40,183 nt of DNA from an uncultured Anaerolineae bacterium (GTDB lineage: Bacteria; Chloroflexota; Anaerolineae; Aggregatilineales; Phototrophicaceae): the NCBI GenBank assembly GCA_938022205.1, contig CALIEB010000022.1, forward strand, positions 1 through 40,183, read 5' to 3'. Of the stretch, positions 1 through 6,266 are shown piece after piece. The translations under genes were made by a program, and so were the position numbers. Under the pieces are notes generated by a model that worked only from the letters and a program-made list of their open reading frames with translations, was not told where the DNA came from and made no database searches. Each line of letters begins with the position of its first letter. The stretch's first letter is position 1.

Positions 1-157
1 GGGCGTGACGCTGTGGCTGGTGTATCCTGAAGACAAAGAGGTGGCGGTGTTTGCGCCGCAGCGCGCGCCACAGCTTTTGGGTGAGGCGGACACGTTGACC
101 GCGCCCGACCTGCTGCCTGATTTTCGCTTGCCCGTGAAAACGCTGTTTGAAGAGTGA
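1..157 (+). CDS. Uma2 family protein, C-terminal fragment
   Basis: An open frame enters from the left edge (frame from base 2) and stops with TGA at 155-157, giving the last 51 residues of a protein. It begins GVTLWLVYPEDKEVAVF and ends with a hydrophobic LPDFRLPVKTLF segment. This is the layout of the Uma2 (DUF820, PD-(D/E)XK nuclease-fold) C-terminus: a strand ending in W-x-V-x-P, a short strand with V-x-V, then a 'LPGF-x-L-x-x-x-x-F' tail. The Uma2 gene at 5483-6094 ends the same way (GVTVWVVDPFDDTVEVY, later LLAGFALPLRQLF). The catalytic Asp/Glu/Lys lie outside the window, so activity cannot be judged. The molecular role of Uma2 proteins is poorly known. Confidence 0.75.
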   Translation, partial: GVTLWLVYPEDKEVAVFAPQRAPQLLGEADTLTAPDLLPDFRLPVKTLFEE

Positions 158-249
158 TGTTACAGAATATTAACCGTAATAGATTGATTTATGTGATTTT
201 GTGCATAAACGGCTAGAAAGCTGTAAAACGGTGCGCTTTTTAAGCACCT

Positions 250-281
250 ACTTACGTATTCAAAGTACAATAGACTTACGT
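250..281. repeat. Pair of ACTTACGT direct repeats flanking a -10-like TACAAT
   Basis: ACTTACGT occurs at 250-257 and again at 274-281, 24 bp apart, in the AT-rich 179-bp gap before the small gene at 337. A TACAAT hexamer at 266-271 lies between them and could be a -10 element. No convincing -35 is visible 17 bp upstream of it. Same-face repeats around a -10 suggest an operator, perhaps for the small downstream gene, but this is inference from spacing only. Confidence 0.3.
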
Positions 282-336
282 CACTAGAGATATAAATATA
301 AAAGGAGTAAGGGCGGCAATTGCACGCTCAAATACG

Positions 337-555
337 ATGAAAGACACCAAAATTTCGGAACTCACCGTCGGACAGTTACAACGACTGATTAAGCGCACCG
401 TCCAGCAAGCTGTGGCTGAAGTGATGATTGAAGTGATGACGATAGGCAAGATTGAAGACGAAGCCCAGTACGAAGCAGAACTCACCGAATACGTGCGCCG
501 CAGCTTAAACAACACGCGCCCTACCGCCAAAGCGGGCGCACGTCGCGACGACTAA
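337..555 (+). CDS. Small antitoxin-like protein, 72 aa
   Basis: A 72-residue acidic, mostly helical protein. Its N-terminal pattern (KISELTVGQLQRLIKRTVQQ, then AVAEVM) and its ending with an acidic stretch and YVRRSLNN resemble the many short 'ELTxxxLxxLIxxxVxxxLxEx' proteins of cyanobacteria and Chloroflexota, often annotated as antitoxins or hypothetical proteins. No toxin gene (RelE, PIN or similar) lies beside it; the neighbours are a Uma2 fragment upstream and a glycosyltransferase downstream. Start choice is uncertain: the best ribosome-binding sequence (AAAGGAG, 301-307) is 29 nt upstream of the ATG, too far, while an in-frame ATT at 319 sits 11 nt from it. The gene is supported by its clean coding pattern; the antitoxin role is a guess from resemblance. 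Confidence 0.55.
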   Translation: MKDTKISELTVGQLQRLIKRTVQQAVAEVMIEVMTIGKIEDEAQYEAELTEYVRRSLNNTRPTAKAGARRDD

Positions 556-561
556 CGACAA

Positions 562-587
562 CGGCGGGGTGCTTGCGCATCCCGCTG
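562..587 (+). terminator. GC-rich stem-loop after the small gene (possible terminator)
   Basis: Bases 562-572 pair with 577-587 around a TTGC loop: an 11-bp stem including two G-U pairs, starting 6 nt after the TAA of the 72-aa gene. The following sequence is pyrimidine-rich but has no clear T-run, so it is either a weak intrinsic terminator or a 3'-end stabilising hairpin. Confidence 0.4.
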
Positions 588-666
588 CGCTTCTCCCCTG
601 TTCACTTGCCTCGCTTTGGGCTAATATCCCCTTGTTTTGGTCAAACAAACGAAAGCAGCCGCTGGC

Positions 667-1377
667 ATGCCGCCCAAGATGCTGGTCATTCTACCCGCCT
701 ACAACGAGGCTCTCAACATTGCACGCACGATTGCGGGCGTGCGCGCGGCGTTGACGACGGCGGATGTGCTGGTGATTAACGACGGGTCGCAGGACGACAC
801 GGCGGCGGTGGCAGCGGCGGCGGGCGCGTTGGTGCTGAATATGCCCTACAACGTCGGCATCGGCGCGGGCGTACAAGCCGGCTTTCAATTCGCCTTGCGC
901 TATGGCTACGAGATCGTCATCCGCAACGACGGCGACGGACAGCACGCCGCGCAAGACAGCCTGCGCTTGCTGGCACGGCTGGCGCAGGGCGATGTTGACG
1001 TGGTGATTGGCTCGCGCTTTCTTGGCGAGGGCGGCGACTACGGCACGCCGCTCACACGTCGATTGGGCATCACCATCTTGGCGGCACTGCTCACGCGCAT
1101 CACCCAACAGCGCATTACCGACCCCACCAGCGGCTTCGCGGCGTTTAACGCGCGCGCTATCGCGCTGTTCGCACGCCTCTACCCACACGACTATCCCGAG
1201 CCAGAGGCGATTGTGTTGCTGCACAGGGCGGGCTTGCGCGTTTGCGAAATTCCCGTGCAGATGCACAAACGCCAAGCGGGGCAATCGTCGATTACCCCCC
1301 TGCGCAGTGCCTATTACATGGTCAAGGTCATTCTCGCTATCCTGATTAACATGCTGCGCCCGCAGCCGCCCTGCTAG
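667..1377 (+). CDS. Family 2 glycosyltransferase (DPM1-like), cytoplasmic
   Basis: A GT-A glycosyltransferase of the dolichyl/polyprenyl-phosphate sugar synthase type, which would move a sugar from a nucleotide donor to a lipid phosphate or glycan acceptor. It opens with LVILPAYNEALNIARTI, typical of GT2. INDGSQDDT follows at about residues 38-46, and a metal-binding stretch NDGDGQH near 90-96 precedes VVIGSRFLGEG and a TDPTSGF segment. These are the usual GT2/DPM1 landmarks. There is no C-terminal membrane region, so it is the short soluble form (about 236 aa). ATG at 667 is preferred over a TTG at 637 because the domain starts immediately after it; another ATG at 679 is possible. Its stop is interlocked with that of the convergent gene (shared CTAG, 1374-1377). 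Acceptor unknown. Confidence 0.85.
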   Translation: MPPKMLVILPAYNEALNIARTIAGVRAALTTADVLVINDGSQDDTAAVAAAAGALVLNMPYNVGIGAGVQAGFQFALRYGYEIVIRNDGDGQHAAQDSLRLLARLAQGDVDVVIGSRFLGEGGDYGTPLTRRLGITILAALLTRITQQRITDPTSGFAAFNARAIALFARLYPHDYPEPEAIVLLHRAGLRVCEIPVQMHKRQAGQSSITPLRSAYYMVKVILAILINMLRPQPPC

Positions 1378-3122
1378 TCGTCGTCGCAGGTGATGTTCGG
1401 CAGTGACACCCTGCTGCTGCCGTCGCTGAGTATCCCGTTCTCGTACGTTCCGAAGAGGTAAATGTCGTAGCTGCCGCTGCTTGCACTGCCTATGCGCGTC
1501 TCATAAAAATCCTTAAATTCACCGTTGACAACAGCGTAAGTGAGAAAAACGTTTGGGCTGGGATTTGCGCCTGACCATTCCACGATGACACCGTTGGAAC
1601 TGCACTGCCAGCGCGCGGAAAGCGCGTTCGGTGGCGTTGGCTTGGGGCGCATGGTGATTTCGTTAGAGAGTGGCGTGGAGCAGATGATGTTGCCGTTGTC
1701 GTCCAGCACGTTGACGCGCCAGTAAATCGACCCGCCGTGCAGCAGGTCACCTACATCCGCGTAAACGCGCGTCGTGTTGCCGTAAAAGAACGTGGTCAAA
1801 TAGGCGCGCATGTTGCTGTAGATGTCAAGGCTGTAGCGCGTCGCACCCTCTACGGCTGTCCACGTGAACTCTTGATTGTAGTAGGCTGCATCATAGGTGG
1901 GCCACACCGTGACGAAGTTCGCGCACGTGCCTAGCGCACCGCCGGGCGTTGCGCTAGCGCGCGGGGCAGGCGTGCGGGTGGGGCGAGCGGGCGGCACGGG
2001 TGTGGGCGTGGGGTCGCCTTCACATGGCACGCGCACCTCGTAGCTTAATAACGGTTCGGCAGGCAGCCGCCGTAGCGCGCACCACGCCTCTAGGCTGTCG
2101 CGGCTGACACGCTCAGGTGGAGTGCCGCCGCAGCTCACCGTGCGGTCGTTGCTCTGCCCGTCTGCTCCCAGATTGTCGGAGTCGCTCAAACAGAACACGC
2201 TGCGTTGACCCGCGCCGATGGTCGTCTTGTCGCCGTCGGGCGTGGTCAGTGTAATGCTGCCGTCGAGCGTTATCACCTCTAGCTGGGTGTCGTCGTTAAG
2301 CGTGCGGAACAAACCAGTTGACCCCATTACCACTTCTGCACCGTTGAGCGTGAGGCGAATTTCCATCCCCCTGCGTCCTTGAATGAGCAGCACACTGTCG
2401 GGGGCTTCGTTGCAGGTCTGCTTGCCGATACCTGTGCGCAGGTAGAAGGCTTGCATGGGCGTGGTGAACTCGTCAAGGTTGACAGGCAGCGTGTCAATCA
2501 GCGGGTCGTCTTGCAGCACGCTACGGCTTATCCACGCCAAACGGTTGTTGTAAGCGATGCGCACCCACTGCGCTCGCTCATCGCGCACGTCCGCCGCGAA
2601 GGTTGCGCCCGCTGCCGCGCCGCCTAACACGTTGAAGTTTGTGCCTGCGCCGCTGCGAATGTTGGCGTTTGTGCGTACGGTCACGGTGAGCGGAGGAGGT
2701 GGCAGCTGTGCTTTTTCGGGCGTTACAGCATTTTCAACCTCCACATCGCCCATCAGGACGAACGTAACCGCCTGACCGGGCAGCGTGTTCGGCACGTTGC
2801 CTTGCACGCTCATGACCGCCACGCCCCACGTGCCCCCCTCAAGGTCGAGCGGCGCGGTCTTCAGGTTAACGAGCGTGGTCAAGTCGGCTCGGTCGGCGGG
2901 TTGGCTAAAGAAGTTATCGGTAACCTCCGTAGCGAACGCCGCAATTACGTCGGCGTAGCCGTAACATGCTGTGTTGCGCGCCATGTTCTGGCAGTTGTCA
3001 CCGACTGCGTTAAGTGCTTGCTGCACGAGCGCGGGGCAGTCTTGAGCAAACGCGGGCAGCAGTGCCACCATTCCCAGCAGCAGCCCCCAAAGTGTCAGTT
3101 TCAGCACGCTGTAACAGCGCAT
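1374..3122 (-). CDS. Secreted multi-domain protein with SH3b, FecR-like and Fn3-like regions
   Basis: A 582-aa exported protein starting MRCYSVLKL, with a signal peptide ending near LLPAFAQ. The region after it (about 27-140) has several Cys and resembles modules that precede SH3 domains in Chloroflexota secreted proteins. A bacterial SH3 domain follows at about 147-205 (VRTNANIRSGAGTNFNVLGG, then WVRI and AWISRSVL). Residues 243-312 resemble a FecR domain (LLIQGRRGMEIRLTLNG, later LDGSITLTTPDG and GAGQRSVF). A Thr/Pro linker spans 370-393 and Fn3-like beta domains follow to the DDD C-terminus. ATG at 3122 is chosen because it gives a proper signal peptide, has a GGGGGG stretch just upstream, and lies about 31 nt from a predicted transcription start. 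Likely attached to or acting at the envelope; ligand unknown. Confidence 0.8.
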   Translation of the reverse strand: MRCYSVLKLTLWGLLLGMVALLPAFAQDCPALVQQALNAVGDNCQNMARNTACYGYADVIAAFATEVTDNFFSQPADRADLTTLVNLKTAPLDLEGGTWGVAVMSVQGNVPNTLPGQAVTFVLMGDVEVENAVTPEKAQLPPPPLTVTVRTNANIRSGAGTNFNVLGGAAAGATFAADVRDERAQWVRIAYNNRLAWISRSVLQDDPLIDTLPVNLDEFTTPMQAFYLRTGIGKQTCNEAPDSVLLIQGRRGMEIRLTLNGAEVVMGSTGLFRTLNDDTQLEVITLDGSITLTTPDGDKTTIGAGQRSVFCLSDSDNLGADGQSNDRTVSCGGTPPERVSRDSLEAWCALRRLPAEPLLSYEVRVPCEGDPTPTPVPPARPTRTPAPRASATPGGALGTCANFVTVWPTYDAAYYNQEFTWTAVEGATRYSLDIYSNMRAYLTTFFYGNTTRVYADVGDLLHGGSIYWRVNVLDDNGNIICSTPLSNEITMRPKPTPPNALSARWQCSSNGVIVEWSGANPSPNVFLTYAVVNGEFKDFYETRIGSASSGSYDIYLFGTYENGILSDGSSRVSLPNITCDDD

Positions 3123-3159
3123 TATGCCCCCCTTGCTTGTTATTGCTTTGGTAAAAGCC

Positions 3160-3168
3160 ATTGTATCA
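3160..3168 (-). promoter_or_regulatory. Extended -10 promoter for the SH3-domain gene
   Basis: Read on the minus strand this is TGATACAAT, an extended -10 (TGN plus TACAAT). Transcription would start near 3153, leaving a leader of about 31 nt to the ATG at 3122. The usual -35 position falls in the upstream tRNA terminator hairpin, so recognition would depend on the TGN extension. Confidence 0.5.
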
Positions 3169-3171
3169 CAC

Positions 3172-3203
3172 AAAAAAAAGCCCGCCAGCAACGCTGACGG
3201 GCT
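3172..3203 (-). terminator. Intrinsic terminator of tRNA-Phe
   Basis: On the minus strand, 3203-3179 forms a stem (AGCCCG and CAGC pairing with GCTG and CGGGCT, one internal mismatch) around an AAC-type loop, followed by eight U residues (3179-3172). It begins one base after the tRNA 3' end, so the primary transcript is little more than the tRNA itself. Confidence 0.85.
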
Positions 3204-3204
3204 G

Positions 3205-3277
3205 TGCCGAAACCCAGACTCGAACTGGGGACCCACGCATTTTCAGTGCGTTGCTCTACCAACTGAGCTATCTCGGC
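3205..3277 (-). tRNA. tRNA-Phe (anticodon GAA)
   Basis: The minus strand reads GCCGAGA for the 5' acceptor arm, TA at 8-9, a D-arm with GCTCAGTTGGTAGAGC, an anticodon arm with loop CTGAAAA (anticodon GAA), variable loop and T-arm containing GTTCGAGTC, then TTTCGGC plus discriminator A. The acceptor pairs fully with one G-U. Length is 73 nt. The CCA tail is not encoded (the next bases read CAG), so CCA must be added enzymatically. It has its own consensus promoter and terminator, making it a monocistronic unit. Confidence 0.95.
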
Positions 3278-3287
3278 AATGTCGCGT

Positions 3288-3316
3288 ATTGTATGTGTGC
3301 GACACGCGCTTGTCAA
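3288..3316 (-). promoter_or_regulatory. Consensus promoter of tRNA-Phe
   Basis: On the minus strand: TTGACA (3316-3311), 17-bp spacer, TACAAT (3293-3288). The start would fall near 3281, only about 4 nt before the tRNA 5' end. It is the closest match to the sigma-70-type consensus in the window and is divergent from the promoter at 3322-3350. Confidence 0.85.
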
Positions 3317-3321
3317 GATGC

Positions 3322-3350
3322 TTGTGTGCGAACGCAAAACTCGTTATGAT
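3322..3350 (+). promoter_or_regulatory. Promoter of the VWA/Crp/Uma2 unit
   Basis: TTGTGT (3322-3327), 17-bp spacer, TATGAT (3345-3350). The predicted start near 3357 lies downstream of the alternative TTG codon at 3350, which supports initiation of the VWA gene at ATG 3386, with a leader of about 29 nt. Confidence 0.6.
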
Positions 3351-3385
3351 TGAACGTAACGGTTGATAGTGTCGGAGCAGACGCA

Positions 3386-4768
3386 ATGAATCAGCGCATG
3401 GTGGAGTTTATACGGGCGTTACGCGCTGCAGGCGTGCGCATTAGCATCGCGGAAAGTCAGGACGCGCTCAAAGGCGCGCTGGAGATTGGCATTGGCAACG
3501 CGGCGTTTTTTAAGGCTGCTCTCAAGAGCGCGCTGGTCAAAGAACACCGCGATGCCGACAAGTTCGACTATTTCTTCCCGCTCTTCTTCAGTGCCAATCA
3601 ACCTAACCTTGAGGACATCAACGACTTGCTCACCGAAGAGCAGCGCGCGCTGCTGGAGGCGGCGATGCAGGCTCTTGCGGGTGACATGGACGCGCTGCGT
3701 GCGCTGCTGCAAAGGCTTATGGACGGCGAACCGCTCACACAAGAGGAGCTGGACGCGCTGGGCGAGGCAGCGGGTTTGCCCAACGGCAGCGACATGTACC
3801 AGCGTGCTTGGTTCGAGCGGCGCATGATGACCCAGCTGGGCATGAGCCAGCTCAACCAGATGATTAGCGACCTCATGGAGATGCTGGCACAGATGGGCAT
3901 GTCGGACGAGCAGCTTAGCCAGCTTGAGCAACTGCTGCGCGCCAACATGCGCGGTTTGTCCGACCAAATCAGCCAATATGCCGGACAAACGCTGGCACAA
4001 CGTATGGCGGAACGCGAGCCGGAAGAACGCCCCGACCTGCTCGATGTGCCGTTTCACCGCCTGAGCGACCGTGATATTGACATCATCCGCGACGAGATGC
4101 GCCGCCTTGCTGCGCGGCTGCGCACGCGCAACGCCCTGCGACAGAAACGCGCGCGCACGGGCAGCTTTGACCCGCGCAAGACGCTGCGCAACAACATGCG
4201 CTACGGCGGTGTGCCGATTGAGCTAGCGCACCGTGTCAAACAAAAGAAGCCCAATCTCGTGTTGATTTGTGACCTTAGCACGTCGATGCGCTACATGGTG
4301 GAGTTTTTGCTCACGCTGGTGTACCAGCTGCAAGACCAAGTGACACGCACGCACAGCTTCATCTTTATTGGCGACATGGTCGACGTGACGATGGACATGG
4401 AAGAGAACGACAGCCGCGTGGCGGTGGCGAAGGTCATGCGCAACAACCCGCCCGGCTACTACAGCACCGACTTGGGCAACAGCCTCAACACCTTTGCCCA
4501 GCGGCATATGCAGACGATTGACCATCGCACGACGGTGCTGATTTTGGGCGATGGGCGCAACAATTACAACAACCCGCGCCTTGACATCGCGCAAGCCATA
4601 CAGCGCAAGGCACGCCGCCTGTTCTGGTTCTGTCCCGAACCGCCAGCCCAATGGGGAACGGGCGACAGTGACATGCACCGCTACGCGCCCTTGAGCGACG
4701 GCGTGTTTTTGGTGCGTAACCTGCGTGACCTTGCTAACAGCGTCGACAAAATTCTTGCCGATAGTTAA
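3386..4768 (+). CDS. VWA domain protein, CoxE-like
   Basis: A 460-aa cytoplasmic protein of the VWA/CoxE-like family. Members usually act with MoxR-type AAA+ ATPases in metal insertion or complex remodelling. The N-terminal 60 residues (FIRALRAAGVRISIAES) are typical of the family. A long Met/Gln/Glu-rich helical middle follows, then a VWA domain with metal-binding (MIDAS) motif DLSTS at about 296-300 (LVLICDLSTSMRYMVEF). LILGDGRNNYN comes later, then the C-terminal WFCPEP and VRNLRDL segments. ATG 3386 is chosen over TTG 3350: it has a GGAG 8 nt upstream and the TTG overlaps the -10 box. No MoxR ATPase gene is nearby, so its partner must be elsewhere. It probably shares a transcript with the Crp-like and Uma2 genes downstream. 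Confidence 0.85.
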   Translation: MNQRMVEFIRALRAAGVRISIAESQDALKGALEIGIGNAAFFKAALKSALVKEHRDADKFDYFFPLFFSANQPNLEDINDLLTEEQRALLEAAMQALAGDMDALRALLQRLMDGEPLTQEELDALGEAAGLPNGSDMYQRAWFERRMMTQLGMSQLNQMISDLMEMLAQMGMSDEQLSQLEQLLRANMRGLSDQISQYAGQTLAQRMAEREPEERPDLLDVPFHRLSDRDIDIIRDEMRRLAARLRTRNALRQKRARTGSFDPRKTLRNNMRYGGVPIELAHRVKQKKPNLVLICDLSTSMRYMVEFLLTLVYQLQDQVTRTHSFIFIGDMVDVTMDMEENDSRVAVAKVMRNNPPGYYSTDLGNSLNTFAQRHMQTIDHRTTVLILGDGRNNYNNPRLDIAQAIQRKARRLFWFCPEPPAQWGTGDSDMHRYAPLSDGVFLVRNLRDLANSVDKILADS

Positions 4769-4781
4769 AGTGAGCGTGCTG

Positions 4782-5483
4782 ATGGATTGGTGCAGCGTCT
4801 CTTGTTTTCATGGTGTGAACGCGCGTGGACTAAAGCGGCTGGAGCAGGTGGCACATTACCGTACCTATGCTGCTGGTGGCTCAATTTTTGTAGAAGGTGC
4901 GCCTTGCGCGGGCTTGTACGTCGTCGTTGAAGGCATGGTCAAAATCTATCGCATCAGCCCAGAAGGGCGGCTGCACACGCTTAGCTTGCTTAAGCCGCAC
5001 GCAACCTTCAACGAGGTGGCGGCGGTGGACGGCCGCGCCAACCCTTATAACGCTGTTGCCGTGACACAAGCGCGCGTGGCGCACATCGCCCACGACACGC
5101 TTATGGAGCTGCTTGCCACTGAGCGCGACTTGCTCAAGAGCTATGTGCAGGCACTGGCGCACGTCAACCGCGAGTACATCGAACGCCTTGAAGATATGAC
5201 CTTTCGCTCGATTCCGTCGCGGCTGGCCAAGCTCTTTTTGCACGAAACCACCTACGCCGACACCATCGCTGAAACGCCCACCCAGCTCTCGCAAGAGGCG
5301 ATTGCCTCTATTCTTGGCACAACCCGCGAAGTGGCGGGGCGTGCGCTGCGCAGCTTGCTCAACGCCGGCTTGTTGAAGAAGCGCGGGCGTGGTGTGTACA
5401 TCGCTGACCGCGCAGGCTTGGAACATCTTGCTGAAACCAACGAGATGCCGCAGGTTTCGCTAGAGACAAGGAGCGACTGCTGA
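4782..5483 (+). CDS. Crp/Fnr family transcriptional regulator
   Basis: A 233-aa two-domain regulator. The N-terminal cyclic-nucleotide-binding-type barrel runs from about residue 10 to 125 (FVEGAPCAGLYVVVEGMVKI, later LSLLKPHATFNEVAAVDG). A dimer helix follows, then a C-terminal winged helix-turn-helix whose recognition region is LSQEAIASILGTTREVAGRA and whose wing is LLKKRGRGVYI. The effector is not evident; there is no N-terminal four-Cys iron-sulfur pattern as in Fnr, although WCSVSC near the start is notable. The frame is open upstream to GTG 4725; ATG 4782 is chosen because the domain begins just after it and GTGAG lies 7 nt upstream, with GTG 4770 as an alternative. The gene begins 13 nt after the VWA gene and its TGA overlaps the ATG of the next gene (TGATG), implying translational coupling to Uma2. 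Confidence 0.85.
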   Translation: MDWCSVSCFHGVNARGLKRLEQVAHYRTYAAGGSIFVEGAPCAGLYVVVEGMVKIYRISPEGRLHTLSLLKPHATFNEVAAVDGRANPYNAVAVTQARVAHIAHDTLMELLATERDLLKSYVQALAHVNREYIERLEDMTFRSIPSRLAKLFLHETTYADTIAETPTQLSQEAIASILGTTREVAGRALRSLLNAGLLKKRGRGVYIADRAGLEHLAETNEMPQVSLETRSDC

Positions 5484-6094
5484 TGACGGTTTCGCCTGCT
5501 GTGCCGATGACGCTAGCCGACTTTGAGGCGTGGGTGAAGCTGCCTGAAAACGCCGACAAGGTGTTTGAGTGGGTGGCTGGGGAAGTGGTGGAAAAGATGC
5601 CTAGCAACATGATTGCCTCGCGCATTGCCATGCTTATCGGCGGGTTTATTCTAGCGTTTTTGCGCGAGCGCGGGCTAAAAGGTCACGTGACGGGCGCGGA
5701 CGGTGGCTACCAAATTGGCGGCGAACGCTACGTGCCGGACGTGGCGTTGGTGGCGTTGACGAAGCTACCCCAGCTTGCGCCATATGCCTATTGTCCTGTG
5801 CCGCCCGACCTTGCTGTGGAGGTGGTTTCTGACCCGCAAAGTGGACGCGAACGCCGCGACTTGCGCCGCAAGGTGATGCACTATGTGGCGGCGGGCGTGA
5901 CGGTGTGGGTGGTCGACCCGTTCGATGACACGGTGGAGGTGTATCGTCCTGACCATCCGTTTAAGTTGGTCGAATTGGACGAGACGCTGACGGGCGAGGG
6001 GCTGCTGGCGGGCTTTGCGCTGCCCTTGCGACAGCTTTTCCCCGACGCGCCTAGTGAAGGCGCGCATCACGAAAACCCTGTGACTGACGCATAA
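5483..6094 (+). CDS. Uma2 family putative endonuclease
   Basis: A complete 203-aa Uma2 (DUF820) protein with a PD-(D/E)XK nuclease-type fold. The features are all in order. An N-terminal 'LADFEAW' segment comes first, then FEWVAGEVVEKMPSN with the helix after it. YVPDVALV (about 79-86) carries the Asp, DLAVEVVSDPQ carries the Glu, and RRKVMHYVAAGVTVWVVDP carries the Lys. The presumed catalytic residues are therefore intact. ATG 5483 overlaps the TGA of the upstream Crp-like regulator. Members are expanded in cyanobacteria and Chloroflexota, and their biological role is unsettled. It is one of three Uma2 genes in this window. Confidence 0.85.
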   Translation: MTVSPAVPMTLADFEAWVKLPENADKVFEWVAGEVVEKMPSNMIASRIAMLIGGFILAFLRERGLKGHVTGADGGYQIGGERYVPDVALVALTKLPQLAPYAYCPVPPDLAVEVVSDPQSGRERRDLRRKVMHYVAAGVTVWVVDPFDDTVEVYRPDHPFKLVELDETLTGEGLLAGFALPLRQLFPDAPSEGAHHENPVTDA

Positions 6095-6115
6095 AAGGAC
6101 GTACTTTTGACTTTT

Positions 6116-6142
6116 GGTTGTTGACTAGACCGTCCAACAACC
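6116..6142. repeat. Perfect 8-bp inverted repeat between the Uma2 gene and the secreted protease-like gene
   Basis: GGTTGTTG (6116-6123) and CAACAACC (6135-6142) flank an 11-nt spacer. No T-run follows on either strand, so a standard intrinsic terminator is unlikely. It lies 40 bp upstream of the promoter at 6183, where it could be an operator, or it could be an RNA hairpin at the 3' end of the Uma2 message. Confidence 0.4.
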
Positions 6143-6182
6143 TCCATTGGTAATTTTCAGAAACATTTCCCCCTTGTCCTGA

Positions 6183-6210
6183 TTGACAAAACCTAAAACT
6201 GTAATATGCT
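6183..6210 (+). promoter_or_regulatory. Promoter of the secreted Cys-His-Asp protein gene
   Basis: TTGACA (6183-6188), 16-bp spacer, TATGCT (6205-6210). The predicted start near 6217 gives a leader of about 50 nt to the ATG at 6267. The -35 is perfect and the -10 is moderate. Confidence 0.6.
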
Positions 6211-6266
6211 TTTCTAATGAAGCGCGCGCTAACTTTTACACAACTTAACTCATTTAGGAGTGTCGT

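Noticed and set aside
691..1284. 197-codon minus-strand open frame opposite the GT2 gene
   Set aside because: His/Arg-rich shadow frame typical of GC-rich coding sequence; the plus strand has clear GT2 motifs.
3350..3385. TTG start for the VWA gene
   Set aside because: The TTG overlaps the -10 hexamer TATGAT of the likely promoter, has no ribosome-binding site, and ATG 3386 has GGAG 8 nt upstream.
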